This document shows positions 14,911 through 22,097 of a DNA stretch of 38,592 bases, one piece after another. The notes beneath the pieces were generated by a model, which ran no database searches, had not been told where the DNA came from, and worked only from the letters and a program-made list of their open reading frames with translations. Position numbers and translations under genes: made by a program. How positions within the stretch are numbered: position 1 is the stretch's first letter; every line of letters starts with the position of its first letter. The stretch comes from Planctomycetota bacterium (GTDB taxonomy: Bacteria; Planctomycetota; Phycisphaerae; FEN-1346), in NCBI GenBank assembly GCA_030602705.1, contig JAUVZF010000036.1:1-38592 (forward strand). The letters run 5' to 3'.

Positions 14911-15352
14911 GGTGGCACGGCAGCGGCGCAGACGCGGCCGTGGGGCGCGTCGCGCCGAGCAGCACACGGTCACGCTGCGCGTGGCCGTGCCACCCCGCCA
15001 GGAGGGTGGCACGGCAGCGGCGCAGCCGCGGCCGTGGGGCACATCGAGCCGAGCAGCACACGGTCACGCTGCGCGTGGCCGTGCCACCCCCGAAAACTGC
15101 GCCTCGCCCCTAATAGGAGGGTGGCACGGCAGCGGCGAAGACGCGGCCGTGGGTCACATCGAGCCGAGCAGCACACGGTCACGCTGCGCGTGGCCGTGCC
15201 ACCCCGCGCGCCGAGCCCGCCGCGGAAGCGGCGGGGCACGTTCCCCACCTTGGCACGTGCCCTGCCAGGAGGGTGGCACGGCATCCGTACGGAGGCCGTG
15301 GGGCACATCGAGCCGAGCAGCACACGGTCACGCTGCGCGTGGCCGTGCCACC
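14911..15352. repeat. Four copies of an 84-bp hairpin repeat
   Basis: Units at 14911-14994, 15005-15088, 15120-15203 and 15272-15352 start GGTGGCACGGC and end GCCGTGCCACC, exact reverse complements, so each can fold end to end. The interior (CGAGCCGAGCAGCACACGG, TCACGCTGCGCGTGG) is nearly constant, while the spacers differ. Spacers carrying CGCCTCGCCCCTA-TAGGAG occur before units 1 and 3. This fills most of the 659-base gap 14729-15387, in which I see no gene. Confidence 0.9.
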
Positions 15353-15387
15353 CGGCGAAACACGTACCCCTGCCCACCGCGCAAAAC

Positions 15388-16203
15388 TCATGGCGGACCG
15401 CTTAGCGCGATGGCGTACGGCCGGCCCTGCTCGTAGCCGGCGACCTTGACGAAGCCGGCGTCGCGCACGGCGCACTCGGCCCGGGCAAATCCGTGGGCGA
15501 CGCCCGACGGGCGGTGGGCGTCGGACCCGACCATCACGAGGCGGCCACCGAGGGCACGATAGCGGTCGAGGATCTCGGCGTCGGCCGCCAAGCCCCACCC
15601 ACGGTCCATGACGTGGTGCGTGTTGACCTCGATGGCCACGCCGCCGGCTATACATCGCCTCAGGATCCGCTCGACCTGCTGCCAGTACCACGCGTCGCGC
15701 TGGGCCGCCACCCGTCCGGGGAGTTGCTTGAAGACGTAGTCGAAGTGGCCGATGACGTGGCACCAGCCTGAGGCGGCCAGGGCCTCGACCTCGGCGAAGT
15801 AGTCCGCCAGGAGTTCCCGCACGTCGAGGTCGGGCGGCGCCTCCCGGCTGAGGAGCCATATATGGCGCCCGGCGGCGGTATGGACCGACCCGAGAAAATA
15901 GTCGAACTCCCAGGCGGCCAGGACCTCGCCGACCTCGGTGCCGTAAGCGCGCTGGAAGTCGAACTCCAGGCCCTTGCGAATGACAAGCCGCCCGGCGTAG
16001 GCCTCTCGTGCCTCGACAATCGAAGCGGTGTAGGCATCGTAGTCGAAGTAGCCGTACATCGGGTCGTCGCGGTCGAAGTCGAAGTGCTCGGCGAAGCCTA
16101 TCTCCCCAAGCCCTCGCTGGAGGGCGGCCTCGCACATCTCGGCCACCGATCCCTCGCCGTCGGCGCTGTGGGTGGAGTGCAGGTGATAGTCGGTCGTGAT
16201 CAT
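15388..16203 (-). CDS. PHP-family phosphoesterase, histidinol-phosphatase-like
   Basis: A 271-residue PHP-domain metal phosphoesterase. The first metal-binding motif is YHLHSTHSADG (H7, H9), followed by EHFDFDRDD, KGLEFDFQ, GSVHTA, GHFDYVFK, EVNTHH and GSDAHRPS, in the order expected for HisJ/HisK-type histidinol-phosphatases. Length also matches that family (about 260-280). It would hydrolyse histidinol phosphate in histidine synthesis, though other PHP phosphatases share these motifs and no other his gene is nearby. The ATG at 16203 has AGGAAACGGG just upstream. It follows the DAHP synthase gene on the same strand with a 131-base gap containing a repeat fragment, so co-transcription is possible. 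Confidence 0.85.
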   Translation of the reverse strand: MITTDYHLHSTHSADGEGSVAEMCEAALQRGLGEIGFAEHFDFDRDDPMYGYFDYDAYTASIVEAREAYAGRLVIRKGLEFDFQRAYGTEVGEVLAAWEFDYFLGSVHTAAGRHIWLLSREAPPDLDVRELLADYFAEVEALAASGWCHVIGHFDYVFKQLPGRVAAQRDAWYWQQVERILRRCIAGGVAIEVNTHHVMDRGWGLAADAEILDRYRALGGRLVMVGSDAHRPSGVAHGFARAECAVRDAGFVKVAGYEQGRPYAIALSGPP

Positions 16204-16281
16204 CCCGTTTCCTGTTAACGCCAAAACGCGCCGCGCAAGCGCGGCGGCTAACAAGCCTCGGCTCGATGCGGCCACCGCGGT

Positions 16282-16306
16282 TAGTACTACAGCGCCACTT
16301 ACCGCG
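16282..16306. repeat. Solo end of the TIR-hairpin element
   Basis: TAGTACTACAGCGCCACTT followed by ACCGCG matches the end sequences at 14745 and 31044/31172. A truncated GCGCGGTGGG arm follows, without its partner arm, so this looks like a broken copy. Confidence 0.65.
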
Positions 16307-16334
16307 ATCCCGCGCGGTGGGCAAGAAATTATCG

Positions 16335-17348
16335 TCAGAGGCTTCGCCCAACGGCTTCGGCAACCGCGCGGCACGACTCGACGAGGTGGGCGAAGGCCTC
16401 CGGCGTGATCGACTGCTGCCCGTCCACCAGGGCCGTCTCGGGATCGGGATGAACCTCGATGATAAGCCCGTCGGCCCCCGCCGCGACGGCCGCGCGGCTG
16501 ACGGCCTCCACCAGGTCGGCCCGGCCGGTGGCGTGGCTCGGGTCCGCGATGACCGGCAGGTGGGTGGCGGCCTTCAGCGCCGGCACGGCCGCCACGGCAA
16601 AGGTGTTCCGCGTAAACGTCTCGAACGTACGGATGCCCCGCTCGCACAGGATGACCCGTTCGTTGTCGCGTGAGAGGATGTACTCGGCCGCCAGGAGAAA
16701 CTCCTCGAGGGACGCGCTCATGCCGCGCTTCAGCAGAACCGGCTTGTTGCACGCGCCGACGGCCGACAGCAGGACGAAGTTCTGCATGTTCCGGGCGCCC
16801 ACCTGGAGCACGTCGGCGTAGCGGGCGACCACCGGCACCTGCTCGGGCGCCATGACCTCGGCGACGACCGCCAGGCCGGTGGCCTCGCGGGCCTCGGCCA
16901 GGTACCCGAGGCCCTCCTGGCCGAGCCCCTGGAACGAGTACGGGTCGGTCCGTGGTTTGAACGCCCCGCCCCGCAGTGCGACGGCGCCGGCCTCCTTGAC
17001 GGCGTGGGCCGTTTCGAGAAGCATCTCGCGGCCCTCGACCGCGCACGGCCCGGCGATAATGCCCAGCGCCGAGCCGCCCAGGCTGCCCCGGCCGAGTTCG
17101 ATGACCGTCGGCTCGCGTTTCACCTCGCGCGAGGCGATCGTGTAGCGTGCCCGGACGGGCATCACCTTCTCGACGCCAGCGCCGACGGCCAGCCCTTCGG
17201 GGGCCTTGAGCCGCTCGTCGCCCACGCACGCGATGACCGTCCGCCCGGTCCCCTCAATGATATGGGGCTCCAGGCCCATGTCTCTGACGCGCCGGATCAT
17301 GTGGGCAACCTGCTCGTCGGTTGCGTCGGATTTCATCACCACGATCAT
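16335..17348 (-). CDS. aroF: 3-deoxy-7-phosphoheptulonate (DAHP) synthase, type I-beta
   Basis: A 337-residue DAHP synthase. It joins phosphoenolpyruvate and erythrose 4-phosphate in the first step of the shikimate pathway. An N-terminal ferredoxin-like regulatory domain (about 1-70: [29 protein letters not shown]) precedes the TIM-barrel catalytic domain. Diagnostic motifs are GPCAVE (100-105), [60 protein letters not shown] and [16 protein letters not shown]. This matches the Thermotoga/Bacillus-like I-beta form, usually feedback-regulated by tyrosine or prephenate through the N-terminal domain. The start at 17348 is chosen for AAGGGAG eight bases upstream. Cytoplasmic. Confident. Confidence 0.95.
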   Translation of the reverse strand: MIVVMKSDATDEQVAHMIRRVRDMGLEPHIIEGTGRTVIACVGDERLKAPEGLAVGAGVEKVMPVRARYTIASREVKREPTVIELGRGSLGGSALGIIAGPCAVEGREMLLETAHAVKEAGAVALRGGAFKPRTDPYSFQGLGQEGLGYLAEAREATGLAVVAEVMAPEQVPVVARYADVLQVGARNMQNFVLLSAVGACNKPVLLKRGMSASLEEFLLAAEYILSRDNERVILCERGIRTFETFTRNTFAVAAVPALKAATHLPVIADPSHATGRADLVEAVSRAAVAAGADGLIIEVHPDPETALVDGQQSITPEAFAHLVESCRAVAEAVGRSL

Positions 17349-17593
17349 GGCCGGTGCTCCCTTGCTGCGCTCGGGCGTCTCCGCCAAACCGCCCGGATGC
17401 CTCGCCCTACTGTTACGGGGCGGCCGGGGGGCGTGTCAAGAGAAGATAGGGCGCCGAGCGCGCGGCTCGGATTGCTGCGCACTGACTGCTCCCGTAACTG
17501 AGGCGTTGCTCGTATTTGGCGAAACCCACTTGCCGCCGGCGCCGCGCGTGCGTATCCTTGAGGGCGATTCCGACGCACGGGTGACAGCCGAAA

Positions 17594-17995
17594 ATGGCGA
17601 GCGACGCACGACCGCGGGTTCTCATCGTCGAAGATGAGCCCGACATGAACGACCTGTTGGCCGACATCCTGTCGGCTTACGATTTCGACCCCATGCAGGC
17701 CGCCAGCGGCGAGCAGTGCCTCGCGATGCTGGCCGAACAGCCGCCCGATGCCATCCTGCTGGACCTCATGCTGCCGGGCATGAGCGGCATCGAAGTCTGC
17801 AAGAAACTGAAAGGTTCGCGTGCAACCCGGACCATCCCCATCCTGATCCTCACGGCGCTCGACAGCCATCCCGACCGCCGCAACGCCTATGAGGCCGGGG
17901 CCGACGACTACGTGACCAAACCCTTCGCGCCGGACGCCCTGGTGGCTCGGCTGCGGGCGTGCCTGGAGCAGACGCCACCGTCCCCCGACGGGTAG
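17594..17995 (+). CDS. Single-domain response regulator
   Basis: A 133-residue receiver domain with no output domain. The acidic pocket is E13-D14-E15, the phosphorylation site is D57 in LLDLMLPG, with T/A in ILTALDS and the conserved lysine in YVTKPF. CheY-like or phosphorelay use is possible. The nearest kinase is the receiver-PAS-kinase protein on the opposite strand (18065-19582), whose gene is convergent; pairing is inferred from proximity only. The ATG is at 17594 and no strong ribosome site is visible. Confidence 0.93.
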   Translation: MASDARPRVLIVEDEPDMNDLLADILSAYDFDPMQAASGEQCLAMLAEQPPDAILLDLMLPGMSGIEVCKKLKGSRATRTIPILILTALDSHPDRRNAYEAGADDYVTKPFAPDALVARLRACLEQTPPSPDG

Positions 17996-18002
17996 GCATT
18001 TC

Positions 18003-18030
18003 GCGCGGTGGGTCGGGAGACCCACCGCGC
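18003..18030. repeat. 12-bp stem hairpin, GGGA loop, between convergent genes
   Basis: Perfect arms GCGCGGTGGGTC (18003-18014) and GACCCACCGCGC (18019-18030) around GGGA. It sits eight bases after the response-regulator stop and 35 bases from the kinase stop, a position suited to a bidirectional transcript end, though no T-run is present. Confidence 0.8.
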
Positions 18031-18064
18031 CATGACCTGCCGGCTCCGGGCCGGGCCCGGCCGC

Positions 18065-19582
18065 TCAGCGTCGTGCATCCGACGGGTCGCGCGGCGGGGT
18101 GAACTCGGAGGGCACGGTGAAGAAGAACCGTGTGCCTTCGCCGAGGACGGCTTCGTAGTTGATCTGCCCGCCCCACGAGCCCACCAGGCGCCGGGCCGTC
18201 GAAAGCCCCAGCCCGATGCCGGCGATGTTGCCCGTGAAGGCCTCATCCAACTGCGCGAAATCCGAGAAGATCCGTTCGTGTTCCTGCACCGGGACCCCCG
18301 GCCCGTTGTCGCGGACGGCGATCTCGAGTTGGCGGTCCGCGATCTCACGCCCGACGACCTCGATACGGACCTCGGGCTTGTCGGCGAACTTGAGGGCGTT
18401 GTCCAGCAGGTTGTCCACGACGATGGAGAGCAGTTCTTCCGGCGCGCGTGCGCGCGGCAGGTCGTCGGGCAGGTCGATGGTCCAGTTGACGGTGCGGCTC
18501 GCCCCAGCGGGCCGCCTGCGGAGACCGGCATATCGTTTCTCGACGCGCCGCCGGATGCGGTCGAAGAGTTCTGGGAGCGGCACGAGTTGCCCGGCTCGCT
18601 CCAGTTCCGTGGCCGTCAGCCCCGCGTACGAGAGGACCTTCTCAATCAGGTCCGACAGTTCCTGGACGTTGGCCAGGGAGATCCGCACTTTGTCGGCCAT
18701 CACCGGCGAAACCTCGCCGTAGGCGCCCTGGTCGATCAGTGTGAGGTAGCCGCCGATGATCGTGAGCGGCGTCTTCAGTTTGTGGCTGATGAGCGAGAGG
18801 AAATCGCGCTTGAGTTTTTCCTTCCGGCGCATCTCGCTGACGTCGCGGAACACGACGGCCGCATTGTGCAGTTCGCCGTGCGGCCCCTCGATCCGCGTGT
18901 AGCGGCCGGCCAGGTACGTTGGCGGCCGCGCCTCTTCCCGGGTGAATTCAACCGTGACGGACCGGACGAGGGAGTGGCGCAGGTCCTCGAGCGACGGCTC
19001 GACGTCAAACGGTGCGAGCAGTTCGTCGAGCCCCCGGCCGGCCAGTTCTTCATCGGGCCGGCCGAGCAGTTCGGCGGCGCGGCGGGTGATCGTCTCAACG
19101 CGCCACTGGCCGTCGGTGATAATGATGCCGTGCGAGAGGTCGTGAATCACCGCGTGGAACTTCTCGCGCTCGGCCAGCATCGAGCGGTAATACTTGATCT
19201 GGAGCAGGCTCTCGATGCGTGCCAGCAGTTCGCCGCGGTCGAACGGCTTGGACAGGAAATCGTCGGCCCCGGCCTCCAGGCCCCGGATGCGGTCCTCGGT
19301 CTCCCTCAGTGCGGTGATCATGATGATGGGGACGACGGCGGTGGCCTCGTCGGCCCGCAGGCGCCGGCAGACCTCAAAGCCGTCGATCTTGGGCATCAGG
19401 ATGTCGAGGAGGATGAGGTCCGGCTTCTCGGCCGCCACCTTCTCGAGCGCCTCCTCGCCGTCGTATGCCGCCACGGTCTCATAGCCTGCGGCCTCGAGGT
19501 TCCGCCGGACGAGTTTCACGTTCGCGGGATAGTCATCGACAACGAGTATCTTCCCGCCGACCTGGTGCCCGTTTTCGCTCAT
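18065..19582 (-). CDS. Receiver-PAS-histidine kinase
   Basis: A 505-residue soluble kinase. An N-terminal receiver domain (D60 in LILLDILMP, K in LSKPF at 111-114) leads into a PAS-like domain (about 140-250: HAVIHDLSHGIIITDGQW ... NAAVVFRDVSE). The histidine-kinase dimerisation segment follows, with H267 in LISHKLKTPLT; the usual HELRTPL is changed to HKLKTPL. The ATPase domain has the N box DNLLDNALKF, G1 DNGPGVP and G2 GIGLGLST. No membrane segment is seen. A receiver at the N-terminus indicates control by another kinase or a phosphorelay. The ATG at 19582 lies just before a 19624-19810 repeat pair. Confidence 0.94.
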   Translation of the reverse strand: MSENGHQVGGKILVVDDYPANVKLVRRNLEAAGYETVAAYDGEEALEKVAAEKPDLILLDILMPKIDGFEVCRRLRADEATAVVPIIMITALRETEDRIRGLEAGADDFLSKPFDRGELLARIESLLQIKYYRSMLAEREKFHAVIHDLSHGIIITDGQWRVETITRRAAELLGRPDEELAGRGLDELLAPFDVEPSLEDLRHSLVRSVTVEFTREEARPPTYLAGRYTRIEGPHGELHNAAVVFRDVSEMRRKEKLKRDFLSLISHKLKTPLTIIGGYLTLIDQGAYGEVSPVMADKVRISLANVQELSDLIEKVLSYAGLTATELERAGQLVPLPELFDRIRRRVEKRYAGLRRRPAGASRTVNWTIDLPDDLPRARAPEELLSIVVDNLLDNALKFADKPEVRIEVVGREIADRQLEIAVRDNGPGVPVQEHERIFSDFAQLDEAFTGNIAGIGLGLSTARRLVGSWGGQINYEAVLGEGTRFFFTVPSEFTPPRDPSDARR

Positions 19583-19623
19583 GCCTCACCTCACCGTCGC
19601 CGGGTGCCACTGGCGGCTTGTCC

Positions 19624-19810
19624 GTAGCGCCGGGGTTTATCCCCGGCGCATCCTGGCCGGCGCCGCCGCCAATCCCGATACATCGGGACCGGGCATAAAG
19701 CCCGGCGCTACAACCTTGTCCGTAGCGCCGGGGTTTATCCCCGGCGCATCCTGGCCGGCGCCGCCGCCAATCCCGATACATCGGGACCGGGCATAAAGCC
19801 CGGCGCTACA
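19624..19810. repeat. Two 89-bp palindromic repeats
   Basis: Units at 19624-19712 and 19722-19810 start with the same GTAGCGCCGGGG half as the 72-bp units at 11472-11629 but end with CCCGATACATCGGGACC and GGGCATAAAGCCCGGCGCTACA-type hairpins, the latter quoted only in outline. Outer ends are inverted. They lie between the kinase start and the unknown gene's stop. Confidence 0.88.
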
Positions 19811-19834
19811 ACCGCCTGTCCCGATGTCTCGGGA

Positions 19835-19852
19835 CCAGAAAAACTTGCCGCA
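19835..19852. repeat. 18-bp motif, copy 2 of 3
   Basis: CCAGAAAAACTTGCCGCA, one base different from the copies at 11644 and 25455. Its end lies nine bases beyond the stop of the minus-strand gene at 19861. Confidence 0.6.
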
Positions 19853-19860
19853 CCCGTTTC

Positions 19861-20352
19861 TTACTCGCCGGGCGGTCCATCGGCCTCTGCACGCGCAGAG
19901 AGCCTCCCCCGGACGTACTGCTCAAAGGTCGGCAAGCCCGCCTCGGTCCACCGCCTTTCGATGCGTGTCTTGACGCCGGCGTTCCGCTTCACAATCGCTT
20001 CCACGGCGCCGCGCTCGGCAGCCTGCGCCACCGCCAGCAACATGTCGTCGTGGCAGTCGGCCACGAGCACCCAGTCATCGCTGCCGGGCACGCGGTCCAC
20101 GCCCAGTTTCATGTGCGGGTACCTGCGGTTGCCCAGTCGAAGGCGGATGCGGGTACACTCGGCGGGGGGGGCGCCGATGGGGGTCCGTTCAAAGACGTCG
20201 GCGACGGCCAGTTCCGCAAGCGTCTTGCCCGGCGGCAACTGGAGCCTTTTCTGCACGCTCTCCGGCGGCGAAGCGTCGCCGTAGGCTTCCTGGAGGTAGA
20301 GGCAAATCGCCTCGTCGATTATCTGCCTGCTGAAACCGTCCATTTTCACCAC
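19861..20352 (-). CDS. Conserved-looking protein of unknown function
   Basis: A 163-residue soluble protein, no recognised family. The first 60 residues are helical (SRQIIDEAICLYLQEAYG; ESVQKRLQLPPGKTLAEL), a strand-rich middle follows (CTRIRLRLGNRRYPHMKLGV; DDWVLVADCHDDML) and a helical end (QAAERGAVEAIVKRNAG; RIERRWTEAGLPTFEQYV). Codon third positions are strongly G/C, which supports coding. The start is a GTG at 20350-20352 with AAGGGCGG upstream; an ATG nine bases later (20343) is equally possible. It follows the small membrane-protein gene on the same strand. Confidence 0.7.
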   Translation of the reverse strand: MVKMDGFSRQIIDEAICLYLQEAYGDASPPESVQKRLQLPPGKTLAELAVADVFERTPIGAPPAECTRIRLRLGNRRYPHMKLGVDRVPGSDDWVLVADCHDDMLLAVAQAAERGAVEAIVKRNAGVKTRIERRWTEAGLPTFEQYVRGRLSARAEADGPPGE

Positions 20353-20421
20353 AACCGCCGCCCTTCACGCCCCCCCCCGGCCCGGCCGCCCGCCCCGCCC
20401 GCGCCGCACGCCGGATGCACC

Positions 20422-20544
20422 TCATCCCAACCTGTGCAGCACCGCCAGCGTCCCCAGCAAGAAGATCCAAGCCGCGTAAATCGCCGCCGCCAGGACCAGT
20501 ACCCAGACGGGCGGGCGGCTATGTTGGGGAATCGGGTTTTTCAT
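20422..20544 (-). CDS. 40-residue single-pass membrane protein
   Basis: A short gene overlapping the last 26 bases of the AI-2E transporter gene. The ATG at 20542-20544 is preceded by GGAGGAA (about eight bases), itself inside the transporter gene. The peptide has a polar start MKNPIPQHSRPP, one hydrophobic helix (VWVLVLAAAIYAAWIFLL, GTLAVL) and ends HRLG. Strong third-position G/C, a strong ribosome site and the overlap support a translated, coupled small protein. It may accompany or regulate the transporter. No family recognised. Confidence 0.6.
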   Translation of the reverse strand: MKNPIPQHSRPPVWVLVLAAAIYAAWIFLLGTLAVLHRLG

Positions 20545-21703
20545 CCGCGAGTTCCTCCACCTTCGGCAGCACAAACTCCTTGGCGAGAATCTTCACCGTG
20601 GAAGCCAGCGGCACGGCGGCAATCAGGCCGAAGAGGCCGAACACGTTGTAGCCGACGAGCAGCGCGACCGTCAGCGTCACGGGATGCAGTCCGACGGCCT
20701 TGCCCTGAATCAGGGGCGTCAGGACCCAACCCTCGAGCGTCTGGACGATGACGAAGACGACGGCGGCGCCGAGGACGACCCACCCGCTCCCCGCGTCGAA
20801 CCACGCCACGAGAACCGCCGGAATCAGGCCGACGAAGATCGGCATGAACGGCACCACGCCGGCCAGCCCCGTCGCCACGCCGATGAGGTACCAGTAAGGC
20901 ACGCCGACGATCGCCAGCCCCGCCGCGGTCAACACGCCGACGGCCGCGCAGACCAGGATGCGCCCGCGCAGAAACGCGCTGATTGCCGCGTCGATCTTGC
21001 GGACCACGTCCTCGATGCGCGGCCGGTACTTGCCCGGAAGGCGCCGCCCGACCGCCGCGACCATCCGGTCGAAGTTCATCAGGAAGAAGAACAGGTAGAA
21101 CGCCGCGAGCGCCATCCCTACCACGAGGCCTTGAAGGCCCCAGAGGAAGTCCAGAAGCCCTTCGCCGGCAAGTTTGAGGGTATCGAGGGCGGTCTTCAGG
21201 AGCCCTTCCTTCGCCCTGGCCGAGTCGCTGATGGCTTTCAGGCCCCGGTCGTACCACCTGGCCTCACCCGTCTGAAGACGCGCCGAGACCTCGCGGACCC
21301 ACGTCAGAACGGCCGGCACGTGGCCCGTGTCCCATCGGCCGTTCCCGTTGAGGTCCTCGTAGCCCGGGTCACCCTCGGCCGCCGGTTCACCGACCATCGA
21401 AACGCCGAAGTCGTACAGTTGCGCGACGAGCGGCGGGACGGCGAACAGCGCCACGGCCACGCACACGCCCAGGAGCAGGAGGAAGATGAAGGCGGCGGCC
21501 AGGCCGCGCGGAACGCGGTGCCGCTCGGCCCATCGCATGATGGGGTTCAGGATGTACGCGATGGCCAGCGCCACGGCCAGGGGGGCGAGGATCTCGCCCA
21601 GCGCCAGCGACAGCAGAAGAAGCGCCAGGGCGCCGGCGGCGATGAGGACGTCCGTCCGCCACCTGCGCCAAAGGCTCGTCTCAGGCCTCGGAGCCGTGCT
21701 CAT
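20519..21703 (-). CDS. AI-2E family (PerM/TqsA-like) transporter
   Basis: A 394-residue inner-membrane protein of the AI-2E/UPF0118 family. Hydrophobic helices at about 18-52 and 68-95 precede a hydrophilic region and a C-terminal helical bundle carrying the family's typical GLAGVVPFMPIFVGLIPAVL and QTLEGWVLTPLIQGKAVGLHP stretches. Members export diverse small solutes; the substrate is unknown. Odd feature: the loop after helix 4 contains EDLNGNGRWDTG (116-127), which fits the DxNxNGxxD calcium-loop pattern of dockerins and EF hands. The start at 21703 has GGGAGGAGAGG upstream and overlaps the end of the Minf_1886 gene by 23 bases, suggesting coupled translation. Confidence 0.92.
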   Translation of the reverse strand: MSTAPRPETSLWRRWRTDVLIAAGALALLLLSLALGEILAPLAVALAIAYILNPIMRWAERHRVPRGLAAAFIFLLLLGVCVAVALFAVPPLVAQLYDFGVSMVGEPAAEGDPGYEDLNGNGRWDTGHVPAVLTWVREVSARLQTGEARWYDRGLKAISDSARAKEGLLKTALDTLKLAGEGLLDFLWGLQGLVVGMALAAFYLFFFLMNFDRMVAAVGRRLPGKYRPRIEDVVRKIDAAISAFLRGRILVCAAVGVLTAAGLAIVGVPYWYLIGVATGLAGVVPFMPIFVGLIPAVLVAWFDAGSGWVVLGAAVVFVIVQTLEGWVLTPLIQGKAVGLHPVTLTVALLVGYNVFGLFGLIAAVPLASTVKILAKEFVLPKVEELADEKPDSPT

Positions 21704-22091
21704 CCTCTCCTCCCGCGTTCAGGTGTAATTGGAACCCGCGGTCGAAGGCCTCATCGAAATCGAGCGCGTCGGCGAAATCCTCGCGGCTGTCCTCTTCGGT
21801 CCTCCGCAACAGGCCCACGTCCACCATGTTGAAGACGATCTCGCCGATGTCCCCGGACGAGGCCACGCCCCAACTCTCCAGTACCGTCCGCGCGAGCCGG
21901 CCGAACTGACGCAGTGCGAACTCGCTGAGGCCCTCGCACAGTTGGCGGCCGCTCACGTGCCCCGCCCGGCCGGACTTCTGGACGGTGTACCCGAGGGCTT
22001 CGGAAACGAAGACGTACGCGTCGCGGGCGTAGCGACGGTCGCCGGCCAGGATCGTGTCAAGCAGTTCGTCGGCGGATTTGCGTTCGTCCAT
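21681..22091 (-). CDS. Minf_1886 family protein
   Basis: A 136-residue soluble protein. The sequence RRYARDAYVFVSEALGYTVQ then GHVSGRQLCEGLSEFALRQFG and SWGVASSGDIGEIVFNMVDVGLL is characteristic of the Minf_1886 family, common in Planctomycetota and Verrucomicrobia and of unknown function. The C-terminus is acidic (DFADALDFDEAFDRGFQL). The gene starts six bases after metG ends and overlaps the AI-2E gene, so it is likely in one transcript with metG. Confidence 0.85.
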   Translation of the reverse strand: MDERKSADELLDTILAGDRRYARDAYVFVSEALGYTVQKSGRAGHVSGRQLCEGLSEFALRQFGRLARTVLESWGVASSGDIGEIVFNMVDVGLLRRTEEDSREDFADALDFDEAFDRGFQLHLNAGGEDEHGSEA

Positions 22092-22097
22092 CTCGTG

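Noticed and set aside
14911..15352. CRISPR array
   Set aside because: Units are 84 bases with end-to-end inverted repeats and irregular spacers of 10-70 bases, and there are no cas genes.
16204..17229. Minus-strand extension of the PHP gene through the DAHP synthase region
   Set aside because: That stretch is a shifted frame of the DAHP synthase gene; the real start is the ATG at 16203 with a ribosome site.
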